Positions 53,323 through 62,634 of a DNA stretch of 64,000 bases are shown one piece after another. The position numbers and the translations under genes are program-made. The stretch is from Pseudomonas fluorescens. Its GTDB lineage: Bacteria; Pseudomonadota; Gammaproteobacteria; Pseudomonadales; Pseudomonadaceae. The stretch covers positions 62,001 through 126,000 of the forward strand of contig NZ_CABVHJ010000005.1 in the NCBI RefSeq assembly GCF_902497745.1. Reading direction: 5' to 3'. The notes beneath the pieces are model-generated. The model saw nothing but the letters and a program-made list of their open reading frames with translations, made no database searches and was not told the origin of the DNA. Within the stretch, counting starts at the first letter, position 1. Every line of letters starts with the position of its first letter.

Positions 53323-53889
53323 GTGCTGATCGGTCTGCCGCCGGAATCCCGCGACGACGAGCCGCGCGGGGCGCGTGCGCATTTTCTCCAGGTTTTTCTG
53401 TCCCAGCGTTCGCAAATGGAAGCGCTGGTGAGCCGGCGCGTCGGTTGCCGGGCGACGGCGGCGGATCTGGTTCAGGATTTATTCTTGCGTTTCTGGCGGC
53501 GGCCGCTGGTGCAGGTCGAAGAGCTCAGCACCTATCTGCTGCGCTGCGCCGGCAACATTGCCATCGATCATCTGCGCAGCGAAGGCACGCGCACGCGCGT
53601 CAACGAGGGCTGGCAACCGGACGCACCGGACAGCCACGGCAGCGAACCGCAAGCGGCGCTGGAAGCGGGCAATGATCTGCGCCATGTCGAAGCGGCGTTG
53701 CGTGCGTTGCCCGAACGCACCCGGCAGATCTTTTTGCTCAATCGCATTCACGGTCGCAAGTACGCGGAAATCGCCAAGGCCATGGGCCTGTCCCAAAGTG
53801 CCGTGGAAAAACATATGATGCGCGCCCTCGAGGCCTGCAAGGCCTGCCTGCGCGAACCCGCGCCACGCCTGCCAGGGAAAGCACCGTGA
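53323..53889 (+). CDS. Second FecI-type ECF sigma factor
   Basis: 188 residues from GTG 53323, one base after the preceding stop. Region 2 has VSRRVGCRATAADLVQDLFL and YLLRCAGNIAIDHLRSEGTR, region 4 has QIFLLNRIHGRKYAEIAKAM and GLSQSAVEKHMMRAL. It overlaps its FecR partner by 4 bp (GTGA). It probably drives the TonB receptor gene downstream. Confidence 0.88.
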   Translation: MLIGLPPESRDDEPRGARAHFLQVFLSQRSQMEALVSRRVGCRATAADLVQDLFLRFWRRPLVQVEELSTYLLRCAGNIAIDHLRSEGTRTRVNEGWQPDAPDSHGSEPQAALEAGNDLRHVEAALRALPERTRQIFLLNRIHGRKYAEIAKAMGLSQSAVEKHMMRALEACKACLREPAPRLPGKAP

Positions 53890-54875
53890 AGCCATCCGAT
53901 TCCACCACCCCGACGCCCGCGCAAGAGCAGGCTGCGCTTGCCTGGCTGAGCCTGTTGCACGATCGGCCCAGCGCCGGCGATCAACTGACCTTCAGTCAAT
54001 GGCTGCGCGCCGATCCGGCGCATGCCGAAGCGTATGCGCAGGCACAAGTGCTCTGGGAGTTGAGCGAAAGCCCGGCGCGAACGCTGGCCGATGAAGAAGC
54101 TGTGGCGTTGCAGGGCTATCTCGATGCGATGGATCGCCCGCGCCGTCCGCAGGTTTTACGTTGGTCGGGGGCGCTGGCAATGGCGGCGTGTCTGTTGTTG
54201 ATGGTCAGCCTCGGCACCGGCTGGCAGCCGCAGCGCTGGATCGATGATCTGGGCGCCGATTATGTCTCGGCGCCCGGCGAGATCCGTACGGTGACGCTGG
54301 CCGATCAGTCGCAAGTGACACTGGATGCCGACAGTGCGATTGCCGTGGATTTCAGTCGTGGCGAGCGACATGTGCAGTTGCGCCGAGGTGCCGGTTTCTT
54401 CAGCGTCACCCATACCGGGGATCCGTTTGTGGTCGCGGCGGAGCAGGGCGAGGCGCGGGTGCTCGGCACACAGTTCGAAGTGCGACTGCAGCCTCACGGT
54501 GCGCAGGTCACGGTGTTGTCCGGGCGCGTTGGCGTGACGGCGGATCGCGAGGGTGAGCAGCAGATTCTCACGGCCGGTCAGCAAGTCGCTTACGGCGAAG
54601 GTTCGGCGCAAAAGCTTCACGCGGTGGACAGCGAAGCGCAGTTGGCCTGGCGTCAGGGCTGGCTGACTTATTACAAGTCGACACTGGCGGATGTGGTGGA
54701 GGATTTGCGGCGTTATTACCCGGGGCGGATTGTATTGCTCAACGATGAGCTGGCGGCGCGCAAGGTCAGTGGCAGTTTTCCGAGCAGGGATCCGCAGGCG
54801 GTGCTCAGCTCCCTGCAAGGGGTGATGGGGTTTGAGCAACATCAGGTGTTGGGGCATCTGATAATTTTGCGTTGA
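53886..54875 (+). CDS. Second FecR-type regulator
   Basis: 329 residues from GTG 53886. Cytoplasmic start QEQAALAWLSLLHDRPSAGD, a hydrophobic segment SGALAMAACLLLMVSLGTGW (near residue 100), then the FecR periplasmic domain (YVSAPGEIRTVTLADQSQVT, LDADSAIAVDF). The STN-like tail (LADVVEDLRRYYPGRIVLLN) contacts the receptor signalling domain. Last gene of the operon before the R2 repeat. Confidence 0.9.
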   Translation: MKPSDSTTPTPAQEQAALAWLSLLHDRPSAGDQLTFSQWLRADPAHAEAYAQAQVLWELSESPARTLADEEAVALQGYLDAMDRPRRPQVLRWSGALAMAACLLLMVSLGTGWQPQRWIDDLGADYVSAPGEIRTVTLADQSQVTLDADSAIAVDFSRGERHVQLRRGAGFFSVTHTGDPFVVAAEQGEARVLGTQFEVRLQPHGAQVTVLSGRVGVTADREGEQQILTAGQQVAYGEGSAQKLHAVDSEAQLAWRQGWLTYYKSTLADVVEDLRRYYPGRIVLLNDELAARKVSGSFPSRDPQAVLSSLQGVMGFEQHQVLGHLIILR

Positions 54876-54881
54876 GGCAAA

Positions 54882-54965
54882 GTCAAAAGATCGCAGCCTT
54901 CGGCAGCTCCTACAGGGATCGCATTCCAATGTAGGAGCTGCCGAAGGCTGCGATCTTTTGATCTG
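54882..54965. repeat. R2 inverted repeat pair
   Basis: GTCAAAAGATCGCAGCCTTC (54882-54901) and the inverse GTAGGAGCTGCCGAAGGCTG (54931-54950), nearly identical to the pair at 49.4 kb, again just after a fecR-type gene. Confidence 0.88.
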
Positions 54966-55073
54966 CAAAAATATTTTCAGATTTGTGGTGAGGTAAACCC
55001 GAGCCCCATCCGTGTAGTGACTGAAACTGCGAGTCATTCGTATCCGTTGCGGTTCTACACAGGTCATTGAGCA

Positions 55074-57503
55074 ATGAAGTCCAGGGCAATATCGGGTTCG
55101 GTCAAACAATGGTTAGGCGTGTCGGCACTGAGCTTTTCGGCATTGGCGTTGTTGCCGATGAGCGTCGCGCTCGCCGCTGAAACCGTCAGCAACCAGGCGC
55201 AAAAGCAGTTCAACTTTTCCCTGGCCGCCAAACCGCTGCCGCAAGCCTTGAGCGACTTCAGCCGCGTCACCGGGCAGAGCGTGGTCTACACCGACGAAGC
55301 GTCTTACGGCCTCACCGCGCCGGCAGTCAATGGCCAGATGAGTGCCGAACAGGCACTGCAACGCTTGCTCAGTGGCTCTGGCCTCAACTTCCGCCGCACC
55401 GATAGCCACACGCTGGCGCTGGAGCCCAAACCCACCGAAGGCGCACTGAACCTCGGCGCCACGACCATCACCTCGCTGCGCGATGAATCGATGAGCTACC
55501 AGCCGCCGGAAACCAGTTCGGTGATGCGTTCCTCAGCTTCGCTGCAGGAAGTCCCGCAGACCGTCAACGTCATCCCGGCGCAGGTCATCCGCGATCAGGC
55601 GCCGCGCAATCTGGATGATGCACTGGCCAATGTCAGCGGCATCACCCAGGGCAATACCTTGGGCAGCACTCAGGATTCGATGATGACGCGCGGTTTCGGT
55701 GACAACCGCAACGGCTCGATCATGCGCGACGGCATGCCGATCGTGCAGGGGCGCGGCATGAACGCCACCGTCGATCGTGTTGAAGTGCTCAAAGGCCCGG
55801 CCTCGTTGCTGTACGGCATTCAAGACCCGGGTGGCGTGGTCAACCTGGTCAGCAAGAAGCCTGAGCTGACGCAATACAATGCGTTGACCCTGCGTGGCTC
55901 GACTTACGGTGACGGCAAAAATGGCAGCGGCGGCACCTTCGACAGCACCGGCCCGCTGGGCGATTCCGGGCTGGCCTATCGCATGGTGCTCGACCACGAA
56001 GACGAAGATTACTGGCGCAACTTCGGCACCCACCGCGAAACCCTGATTGCGCCGTCGCTGGCCTGGTTCGGCGAAAGCACCAAGCTGTTGTTCGCCTACG
56101 AGCACCGCGAATTTCTCACCCCGTTCGACCGTGGCACGCTGATCGATCCGCGCACCAATCACCCGTTGGACATCTCGCGCAAGGAACGCCTCGACGAGCC
56201 GTTCAACAACATGGAAGGCCGCTCGGATCTTTATCACTTTGAAGCCGACCACGACCTCAACGACGACTGGAAAGCGCACTTCGGCTACAGCTGGAACCGC
56301 GAAACCTACGACGCCAGCCAGGTCCGTGTGACGGCTATCGACACCAACAAGGGCACGCTGACCCGCAGCATGGACGGCACACAGAACGCGATCAGCACCG
56401 ACCGTTTCACCACCGCCAGTCTTGAAGGCAAGGTCAAGGTGCTGGGCATGCAGCATGATCTGGTGTTCGGCGTTGATGACGAGTACCGCAAGATCTACCG
56501 CGAGGATTTGATCCGGCAGAAAAGCCTGACCACCTTCAGCTACCTCAATCCGGTGTATGGCCGCGAAGTCGCCGGCACCACCGTCAGCGCCCCCGACAGC
56601 GCGCAGACCGATGAACTGCGCAGTGATTCGGTGTTCATGCAGGACTCGATTCACCTCAACGACCAGTGGATTCTGGTCGCAGGCGGGCGTTTGCAGGAGT
56701 ACGACCAGTACGCCGGCAAAGGCGTGCCGTTCAAGGCCAACACCGACAGCAACGGGCAGAAATGGGTACCGCGCGCCGGTCTGGTGTATCGCTACACCGA
56801 TACCCTGTCGTTTTACGGCAGCTACACCGAATCGTTCAAACCCAACTCGACCATCGCCCCGCTGAGCGGTAGCAGCACGGTGCTCGACGGCAGCATCGCG
56901 CCGGAAGAAGCCAAGTCATGGGAACTTGGCGCACGGCTGGATATGCCGGGGCGTGTGACCGGCAACATCGCGTTGTTCGACATCAAGAAGCGCAACGTGC
57001 TGGTGGCCAACTCTGAAGGCCCGACGACGATTTACAGCGCGGCCGGTGAGGTGCGTTCGCGCGGTCTGGAAATGGACCTCACGGGTCAACTGACGGACCA
57101 CTGGAGCATGATCGGCAGCTACGCCTACACCGATGCCGAAGTGACTGAAGACCCGGAGTACAAAGGCAAGCGCCTGCAAAACGTGGCGAAGAATTCCGGC
57201 TCGTTGTCGGCGGTGTATGACTTTGGCAGCGTGATCGGCGGCGACCAGTTGCGCGTGGGTGCCGGAGCGCGTTATGTCGGTGAACGGGCGGGTAACGCGG
57301 TGAATGATTTCGATCTGCCGAGCTATACCGTCGCCGATGCGTTTGCCACTTACGACACTCGGGTCGAAGGGCAGAAGGTCAAGTTTCAGCTCAATGTGAA
57401 GAACCTGTTTGATCGCACGTATTACACCTCGGCGGCGAGCCGGTTCTTTGTGTCGATGGGCGATTCGCGGCAGGTTTCGCTGTCGAGCACTTTGGAGTTC
57501 TAG
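55074..57503 (+). CDS. TonB-dependent siderophore receptor with signalling domain
   Basis: 809 residues. A signal peptide ends near AAET, then an STN domain (FNFSLAAKPLPQALSDFSRV, SVVYTDEASYGL), a plug with VDRVEVLKGPASLLYGIQDP, and a barrel ending in SLSSTLEF. This is the FpvA/FoxA-like siderophore class, in which the STN domain signals through FecR to an ECF sigma factor. The receptor lies 198 bp after such a pair. The ligand (an own or foreign siderophore) cannot be read from sequence. Confidence 0.92.
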   Translation: MKSRAISGSVKQWLGVSALSFSALALLPMSVALAAETVSNQAQKQFNFSLAAKPLPQALSDFSRVTGQSVVYTDEASYGLTAPAVNGQMSAEQALQRLLSGSGLNFRRTDSHTLALEPKPTEGALNLGATTITSLRDESMSYQPPETSSVMRSSASLQEVPQTVNVIPAQVIRDQAPRNLDDALANVSGITQGNTLGSTQDSMMTRGFGDNRNGSIMRDGMPIVQGRGMNATVDRVEVLKGPASLLYGIQDPGGVVNLVSKKPELTQYNALTLRGSTYGDGKNGSGGTFDSTGPLGDSGLAYRMVLDHEDEDYWRNFGTHRETLIAPSLAWFGESTKLLFAYEHREFLTPFDRGTLIDPRTNHPLDISRKERLDEPFNNMEGRSDLYHFEADHDLNDDWKAHFGYSWNRETYDASQVRVTAIDTNKGTLTRSMDGTQNAISTDRFTTASLEGKVKVLGMQHDLVFGVDDEYRKIYREDLIRQKSLTTFSYLNPVYGREVAGTTVSAPDSAQTDELRSDSVFMQDSIHLNDQWILVAGGRLQEYDQYAGKGVPFKANTDSNGQKWVPRAGLVYRYTDTLSFYGSYTESFKPNSTIAPLSGSSTVLDGSIAPEEAKSWELGARLDMPGRVTGNIALFDIKKRNVLVANSEGPTTIYSAAGEVRSRGLEMDLTGQLTDHWSMIGSYAYTDAEVTEDPEYKGKRLQNVAKNSGSLSAVYDFGSVIGGDQLRVGAGARYVGERAGNAVNDFDLPSYTVADAFATYDTRVEGQKVKFQLNVKNLFDRTYYTSAASRFFVSMGDSRQVSLSSTLEF

Positions 57504-57513
57504 GGCAAGATCA

Positions 57514-57830
57514 AAAGCCCCTCACCCTAACCCTCTCCCCGAGGGAGAGGGGACTGACCGGGGGATATTGGAGAGCTCCGCCGACGTGATCGATCTTTAC
57601 CGAATCCATAATCGACTCGGTCATTCAGGTCGATGTACAACGCCAGACACCTCGGTCGGCTCCCTCTCTTTGGGGGAGAGGGGACTGACCGTGGGATATT
57701 CCAGAGGTACACCGACTTGAACGTGATGCTTTGAATCCATAATCGATTCGGTGTTTCAGGTCGACGTAAAGCGCCAGACACCTCGGTCGGCCCCCTCTCC
57801 CTCCGGGAGAGGGCTGGGGTGAGGGGAAAG
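57514..57830. repeat. R3 repeat, three hairpins
   Basis: CCCCTCACCCTAACCCTCTC (57521-57540) begins the block; the GGGAGAGGGG hairpin arms recur near 57545, 57673 and 57805, and GGGAGAGGGCTGGGGTGAGG closes it. Between the hairpins CATAATCGACTCGGT and GTCGATGTA recur, as in the other R3 copies. Confidence 0.82.
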
Positions 57831-57832
57831 GC

Positions 57833-58708
57833 TCAACGCAAAAACGCCTGCCGATACTCCCCCGGCGTCCCCCCCAAAACCTGCTTGAACCGATTAGTGA
57901 AATGACTCGCGCTGGCAAACCCGCACGCCAGCGCAATCTCACCCAACGGCAACGCCGTCCCGCGCAGCAACTCCCGCGCCCGGCTCAAGCGTCGCGCCAG
58001 CAGGTATTGATGCGGCGGCAGACCGAAGCTCGTACGGAACATCCGCGCAAAGTGGTATTCCGATAACGCACACAATCTGGCCAGTTGACCGAGGCTTATC
58101 GGCTCGGCCAATTGAGTGTCGATGAACTCCACCAATTGCCGCCGCTGGTGTGGCGCCAATCCACCCTTCAAACGCAAACCCTGACGCGCGCCGACCTGGC
58201 TGAGCAAGGTGTGGCTGATCAATTCATGGGCGAGGCTGCTGGTCAGCAAGCGTTCGGCGGGTTCGTCCCAGTTCAGGCTCAGCAGCTGCCGAAAGCGCTG
58301 CGCCTGTTGCGGGTCTTCGAGAAAGGTTTGCTCGCGCAGCTGCATTTCCCGCGGTTCGCGATCCAGCAGCGTGACGCAACCGAGGGCGAATTGTTCAGCG
58401 CTGAAATACAAGTGTGCGAGACGGATATCGCCGTTGATCACCCAGCCCGACTCATGATCGGCGGGCAGGATGCACAGCTTGTCTGGCCCGCCTTTTTGTC
58501 CGGGTTGCCCGCGCCGAAAGGTGCCGGTGCCACCGGCGATGTAACAGGACAACGTGTGGTGGCTCGGCGCTGCGTATTCCTGCGCATCGTGGTGGTTGGT
58601 CCACAAAGCCGCAGACAAGCCGTCACCGAGCTCGGCGCTGTGCACAAGGCGTGCGTTCGGCGAGCTGTTCAACGCTTGAAAGACTTGCAGGGTATCGATG
58701 GCGGCCAT
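57833..58708 (-). CDS. AraC-family regulator
   Basis: 291 residues. A cupin-like N-terminal sensor domain (APSHHTLSCYIAGGTGTFRR) is followed by the two helix-turn-helix motifs of AraC: ISLGQLARLCALSEYHFARM and LGEIALACGFASASHFTNRF. It is divergent from the EamA transporter gene (139 bp to ATG 58848), its likely target. Sensor ligand unknown. Confidence 0.9.
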   Translation of the reverse strand: MAAIDTLQVFQALNSSPNARLVHSAELGDGLSAALWTNHHDAQEYAAPSHHTLSCYIAGGTGTFRRGQPGQKGGPDKLCILPADHESGWVINGDIRLAHLYFSAEQFALGCVTLLDREPREMQLREQTFLEDPQQAQRFRQLLSLNWDEPAERLLTSSLAHELISHTLLSQVGARQGLRLKGGLAPHQRRQLVEFIDTQLAEPISLGQLARLCALSEYHFARMFRTSFGLPPHQYLLARRLSRARELLRGTALPLGEIALACGFASASHFTNRFKQVLGGTPGEYRQAFLR

Positions 58709-58847
58709 GAGCGGTTCTCTTCAACGCCTTGCATCCTACTCCGTAGACGTCGAGCTGCCAGCCTGCCACCCGACAAAAGCGCAAGAATCTGCAAGCGCGC
58801 AACGCCCGCCCGGGCAGACACTCAAGGCCTATCGAGGAGTGTGTGCC

Positions 58848-59750
58848 ATGAACCTGTCGTTGTATTTGCTGACCGTGCTGATCTGGGGCACGACGTGGAT
58901 TGCCCTGAAATGGCAACTGGGTGTGGTGGCGATTCCCGTATCGATCGTCTACCGCTTCGGCCTCGCCGCGCTGCTGCTGTTTGCGCTGTTGCTGCTCAGC
59001 CGGCGCCTGCAACCGATGAACCGCCGTGGGCATCTGATCTGCGTGGCTCAGGGTTTGTGTCTGTTCTGCGTCAACTTCATGTGCTTCCTGACCGCCAGTC
59101 AATGGATCCCCAGTGGACTGGTCGCGGTAGTATTTTCGACCGCAACGCTGTGGAACGCGCTGAATGCGCGGGTGTTCTTCGGCCAGCGCATCGCGCGCAA
59201 TGTGCTGATGGGTGGTGCATTGGGCCTGTTTGGCCTGGGCATGCTGTTCTGGCCGGAACTGGCCGGGCATCAGGCCAGCCCGCAAACATTGCTCGGTCTC
59301 GGCCTGGCGTTGTGCGGCACGTTGTGTTTCTCGGCGGGCAACATGCTCTCGAGTCTGCAGCAGAAGGCCGGTCTCAAGCCGCTGACCACCAACGCCTGGG
59401 GCATGGCCTATGGCGCGGCGATGCTGTCGGTGTGGTGCCTGGTCAAGGGCATTCCGTTCGACATGGATTGGAGCCCGCATTATGTCGGTGCGTTGCTGTA
59501 TTTGGTTATCCCTGGTTCGGTGATCGGTTTCACTGCGTATCTGACGCTGGTCGGGCGCATGGGCCCGGAGCGCGCGGCTTACTGCACCGTGCTGTTTCCG
59601 GTGGTGGCGCTGAACGTCTCGGCATTTGCTGAAGGTTATCAGTGGACAGCGCCGGCACTGGTCGGACTGGTGTTAGTGATGCTGGGCAATGTACTGGTGT
59701 TTCGTAAGCCGAAAACGATGGTGGCGCCGGCACAGGGAAAGTTGGCTTGA
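58848..59750 (+). CDS. EamA/RhaT-family (DMT) transporter
   Basis: 300 residues from ATG 58848, with GAGGAG before it. Ten hydrophobic helices in two EamA repeats (LYLLTVLIWGTTWIALKWQL at the start; VVALNVSAFAEGYQWTAPAL in the second repeat). DMT proteins export amino acids or other metabolites; the substrate is unknown. It is probably regulated by the divergent AraC gene. Confidence 0.9.
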   Translation: MNLSLYLLTVLIWGTTWIALKWQLGVVAIPVSIVYRFGLAALLLFALLLLSRRLQPMNRRGHLICVAQGLCLFCVNFMCFLTASQWIPSGLVAVVFSTATLWNALNARVFFGQRIARNVLMGGALGLFGLGMLFWPELAGHQASPQTLLGLGLALCGTLCFSAGNMLSSLQQKAGLKPLTTNAWGMAYGAAMLSVWCLVKGIPFDMDWSPHYVGALLYLVIPGSVIGFTAYLTLVGRMGPERAAYCTVLFPVVALNVSAFAEGYQWTAPALVGLVLVMLGNVLVFRKPKTMVAPAQGKLA

Positions 59751-59757
59751 AATAAAC

Positions 59758-59786
59758 GAGCGCTGAACTTCAGCGCTCGACTTTCA
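59758..59786. terminator. Convergent terminator after the EamA gene
   Basis: An 11-bp perfect stem CGAGCGCTGAA / TTCAGCGCTCG with a 1-nt centre overlaps the last codons of the DUF2165 gene. The flanking T-content is modest, so its strength is uncertain. Confidence 0.65.
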
Positions 59787-60279
59787 ATGTGATGTAAATC
59801 ATCACCGGGAAGATGAAATCAACGATATGTCGCGCCCAATCTTTGGCATTCCATGATTGCGAAGTGTCCATATCAAACCATTCCACACCCACGGTTTGCA
59901 GGCACACGTAGTAAATGAAAATGGCTGCCAATATGCCCATGATCGAGAACTTTTTTGCTTCGTGGAATAACTCGGCGGAAGCATCGATGTGGCGATATAA
60001 CTGATAGGTGCCTATCAGGCACAGCACGGTATACGTGACTTCCAGCGTGATGATGAACCAGTAGATCCGGTGATGGATCATCGGTGATTCAATGGCCCGA
60101 TACTTGATGGATTCACTGGCGGTGGTGGTGTCCATGCTCAGGATGTGCGCCACGTAAGTGTAGTTTGAATTGTAGTCGGTAAAGTTGTGGATCATCACCA
60201 GTACGCCAAAGAAGCTGATGTAAGCCATCAATATGACTTTGCTGTAACGAATGAGTTTGTCGGTTGTCAGGGTGTTCAA
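59770..60279 (-). CDS. DUF2165 family membrane protein
   Basis: 169 residues with four hydrophobic helices: VILMAYISFFGVLVMIHNFT, the central FIITLEVTYTVLCLIGTYQL, ILAAIFIYYVCLQTVGVEW and FIFPVMIYITL. The conserved HNFTDYNSNYTYVAHILSMD block is the DUF2165 family mark. No function is known. The base composition is lower in GC than the surroundings. Confidence 0.85.
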   Translation of the reverse strand: MNTLTTDKLIRYSKVILMAYISFFGVLVMIHNFTDYNSNYTYVAHILSMDTTTASESIKYRAIESPMIHHRIYWFIITLEVTYTVLCLIGTYQLYRHIDASAELFHEAKKFSIMGILAAIFIYYVCLQTVGVEWFDMDTSQSWNAKDWARHIVDFIFPVMIYITLKVER

Positions 60280-60390
60280 GGTATTGGCTCTCCATAGCGT
60301 TTGTCGATTATTCGACAGGCGGGCAGAGCTTATAATGCTGTTGTTTGATTGGCTTTATTGTTCAATTTCAAGTTGTGTAAGGCATAACTA

Positions 60391-60428
60391 ACGGGCAAGT
60401 GCGATAGCTCACTTGCCCGTGTTTTTTT
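60391..60428 (+). terminator. Terminator-like hairpin between DUF2165 and the dehydrogenase
   Basis: ACGGGCAAGTG / CACTTGCCCGT stem with an 8-nt loop and seven T residues on the right. The U-run favours plus-strand transcripts, although both neighbours run on the minus strand. It may be bidirectional. Confidence 0.55.
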
Positions 60429-61401
60429 ATCCGCGCCAGACTTGCGGGTTCACCAGATCCTGCGGGCGTTCGCCGAGCAGGGCGCTGCGCAGATTGGCCA
60501 GTGCACGATTGGCCATGGCTTCTCGGGTTTCATTCGTCGCGGAGCCGATGTGCGGCAGGGTTACGGCGTTACTCAATTGGAACAGCGGCGACTCGGCCAG
60601 CGGTTCTTTTTCGTACACATCAAGGCCGGCGCCACGAATGCGCTTGTTTTGCAGGGCTTCGATCAGGGCCGGTTCATCGACTACCGGACCGCGAGAGATG
60701 TTGACGAGGATTGCATTTGGCTTCATCAGGGCCAGTTCGCGGTGGCTGATCAGGTGGCGGGTCTTGTCGCTGAGTGGCACGACCAGGCAGACGAAATCGG
60801 CTTCGGCGAGCAGTTGATCGAGGCTGCGAAATTGCGCGCCGAGTTCTTGTTCCAGGTCGGTCTTGCGGCTGTTGCCGCTGTAGATGATCGGCATGTTGAA
60901 ACCGAAGCGGCCACGGCGGGCGACGGCGGCGCCGATGTTGCCCATGCCGACAATGCCGAGGGTTTTGCCGTGGACGTCACAACCGAACAGTGGCGCGCCG
61001 ACGCTGGCTTGCCATTGGCCGGCCTTGGTCCAGGCGTCGAGTTCGGCGACGCGGCGGGCGCTGCTCATGATCAGGGCGAAGGCGAGGTCGGCGGTGCTTT
61101 CGGTGAGCACATCCGGGGTGTTGGTGAGCATGATCCCGCGTTGGTTGAAGTAGTCGAGGTCGTAGTTGTCGTAGCCGACGGAGACGCTGGAGACCACTTC
61201 GAGTTTTGTGGCGGTTTCGAGTTGCGCCTGGCCGAGTTTGCGGCCGACGCCGATGAGGCCGTGGGCGTGGGGCAGGGCTTCGTTGAATTGGGCGTTGATG
61301 TCGCCGGCTTTTGGGTTGGGGACGATGACGTCGAACTCTTGTTGCAGGCGTTCGATCATGGGCGGGGTGATGCGGCTGAAGGCCAGGACAGTTTTTTTCA
61401 T
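60427..61401 (-). CDS. D-2-hydroxyacid dehydrogenase (glyoxylate/2-ketogluconate reductase, GhrB-like)
   Basis: 324 residues from ATG 61401 (MKKTVLAFSRITPPMIERLQ). The NAD(P) loop GIVGMGNIGAAVARRG, the catalytic Arg of VNISRGPVVDEPAL, the Glu of GLDVYEKEP and the His of TLPHIGSAT are all there. In Pseudomonas the class covers hydroxypyruvate/glyoxylate reductases and 2-ketogluconate reductase; the substrate cannot be fixed. No ketogluconate genes are adjacent. Residues before Met 61401 have no conserved content. Confidence 0.9.
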   Translation of the reverse strand: MKKTVLAFSRITPPMIERLQQEFDVIVPNPKAGDINAQFNEALPHAHGLIGVGRKLGQAQLETATKLEVVSSVSVGYDNYDLDYFNQRGIMLTNTPDVLTESTADLAFALIMSSARRVAELDAWTKAGQWQASVGAPLFGCDVHGKTLGIVGMGNIGAAVARRGRFGFNMPIIYSGNSRKTDLEQELGAQFRSLDQLLAEADFVCLVVPLSDKTRHLISHRELALMKPNAILVNISRGPVVDEPALIEALQNKRIRGAGLDVYEKEPLAESPLFQLSNAVTLPHIGSATNETREAMANRALANLRSALLGERPQDLVNPQVWRG

Positions 61402-61555
61402 CGTTTTTGGCTCTTGTTCGGGCTTGATACCTAGCAAGCTAACATTTTTGTTTTGGGGTGTCTTGGCGGCCTTTGGGCCGACCATGTTGTGGTTGTTCGG
61501 GGTGTATATCCGTTTCTTCGGTAACGGCGGCTTAGGGTTTCGCCCTTACGGCGAC

Positions 61556-61800
61556 TCACTTTTTTGACAAACGCCTCAAAAAAGTAAGCAAAAAAACGCT
61601 TGCTCCTACGTGCGGCCCGCTCGCTGGGGCTCGGGGTTCCTTCGCTCCGGGATCGATCCGGGCGCAGCGCCTACGGTTTGCTTCGCTGCACCTCCTCTCG
61701 CTGTGTTTGGCTTCGCCAAACGGTCGCTGCGCTCCCACGCCCGGATCAATCCCTCCACTCAGCCTTCCGACGTCGCCCTACAGATCAAGAGCTGCAGCCG
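61556..61800. repeat. Palindrome-rich intergenic segment
   Basis: Inverted motifs follow one another: CTCCGGGATCGATCCGGG (61645-61662), TTTGGCTTCGCCAAACGG (61708-61725) and GCTTCGCTGCACCTC. No frame has coding character. Its build is that of a repeated intergenic element, but there is no second copy in the window. Confidence 0.55.
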
Positions 61801-61865
61801 AGCTAACGCTCATCCTGTTGAGTGGTGAAGAGCGGGTGTTCGGCTTTGGGGTTGTGGTGGGTTTG

Positions 61866-62252
61866 CCCCTCACCCCAGCCCTCTCCCGAGGGAGAGGGAG
61901 TCGATTTTTGGGCTTTTCAAAGTCTGAGTTCGACTCGGTATCGCACGTCGGCCTAGCTCTTCCAAACCCCTCGATCAGTCCCCTCTCCCTACGGGCGGTC
62001 TGACGTTTCGGGAGGGCTAGGGTGAGGGGCTTTTGATCTGTTTCAGAATTTGAGTTCAACACGGTATCGCACGTCGGCGTAGTCCTGCCAAACACCTCGA
62101 TCAGTCCCCTCTCCCTCCGGGAGAGGGTTAGGGTGAGGGGCTTTTGATTTATTTCTGAATTTGAGTTCGACTCGGTATTTCACGTCGGCGTAGTTCTCCC
62201 AAGCACCTCGATCAGTCCCCTCTCCCTTTGGGAGAGGGTTAGGGTGAGGGGC
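61866..62252. repeat. R3 repeat array with near-tandem units
   Basis: After a leading arm (CCCCTCACCCCAGCCCTCTC), three units follow with periods of about 115-125 bp. Each unit holds GAGTTCRACWCGGTATYKCACG, then CCTCGATCAGTCCCCTCTCC, a hairpin, and AGGGTGAGGGGCT. The first unit has the insert GGGCGGTCTGACGTTTCGGG, also present at 46.35 kb. Confidence 0.85.
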
Positions 62253-62254
62253 TG

Positions 62255-62629
62255 TTAGCTGTGTGGCGGAGGTTGCGGGATTTCGTGGTTATCCAGCACT
62301 CGATTCACCGCCAGTTCAGCCAGCATGATGATCTGCTGAATCGCCAGAATCGTCCGTCGTTGCGGCAGGTCGATGTAGGCGGCGATATCGCTGGTCATGA
62401 GGCTGGCCTGGGCCAGTGATTCGCAGGCGTGAACCAGCAGGCTTTCGCTGTCCTGTTCCGGGGCGACCTGGAACATGGTGCTGGGTTTGTGGAAGCGCAG
62501 GGTTAACGCGTTGGGTTTGAGGTAGTGATCGAGGGCGCGTTCGGCGGCTTCGTGGAATTTCTTCGAGCCGGGGAATTCGTAGGGGGTGGTGTCGTCGGTT
62601 TCGGGTGGATTAGGCGTTGGTTTGATCAT
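62255..62629 (-). CDS. DUF6124 (formerly DUF3077) family protein
   Basis: 124 residues. The family consensus is clear: IKPTPNPPETDDTTPYEFPG, KKFHEAAERALDHYLKPNAL, PSTMFQVAPEQDSESLLVHA, and a C-terminal helical block LAIQQIIMLAELAVNRVLDN. The stop codon sits at the border of the R3 array. GGAG is 7 bp before the ATG, but it is within a hairpin that could hide it. Small proteins of this family are multicopy in fluorescens-group genomes and have no known role. Confidence 0.85.
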   Translation of the reverse strand: MIKPTPNPPETDDTTPYEFPGSKKFHEAAERALDHYLKPNALTLRFHKPSTMFQVAPEQDSESLLVHACESLAQASLMTSDIAAYIDLPQRRTILAIQQIIMLAELAVNRVLDNHEIPQPPPHS

Positions 62630-62634
62630 GGTGA

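Noticed and set aside
61556..61738. Short minus-strand reading frame in the palindrome-rich segment
   Set aside because: Low-complexity Arg/Pro/Gly composition from repeats; no ribosome site.
61866..62252. Regular repeats that might be a CRISPR array
   Set aside because: Units are about 115-125 bp with conserved content throughout, not short direct repeats with unique spacers, and no cas genes are present.
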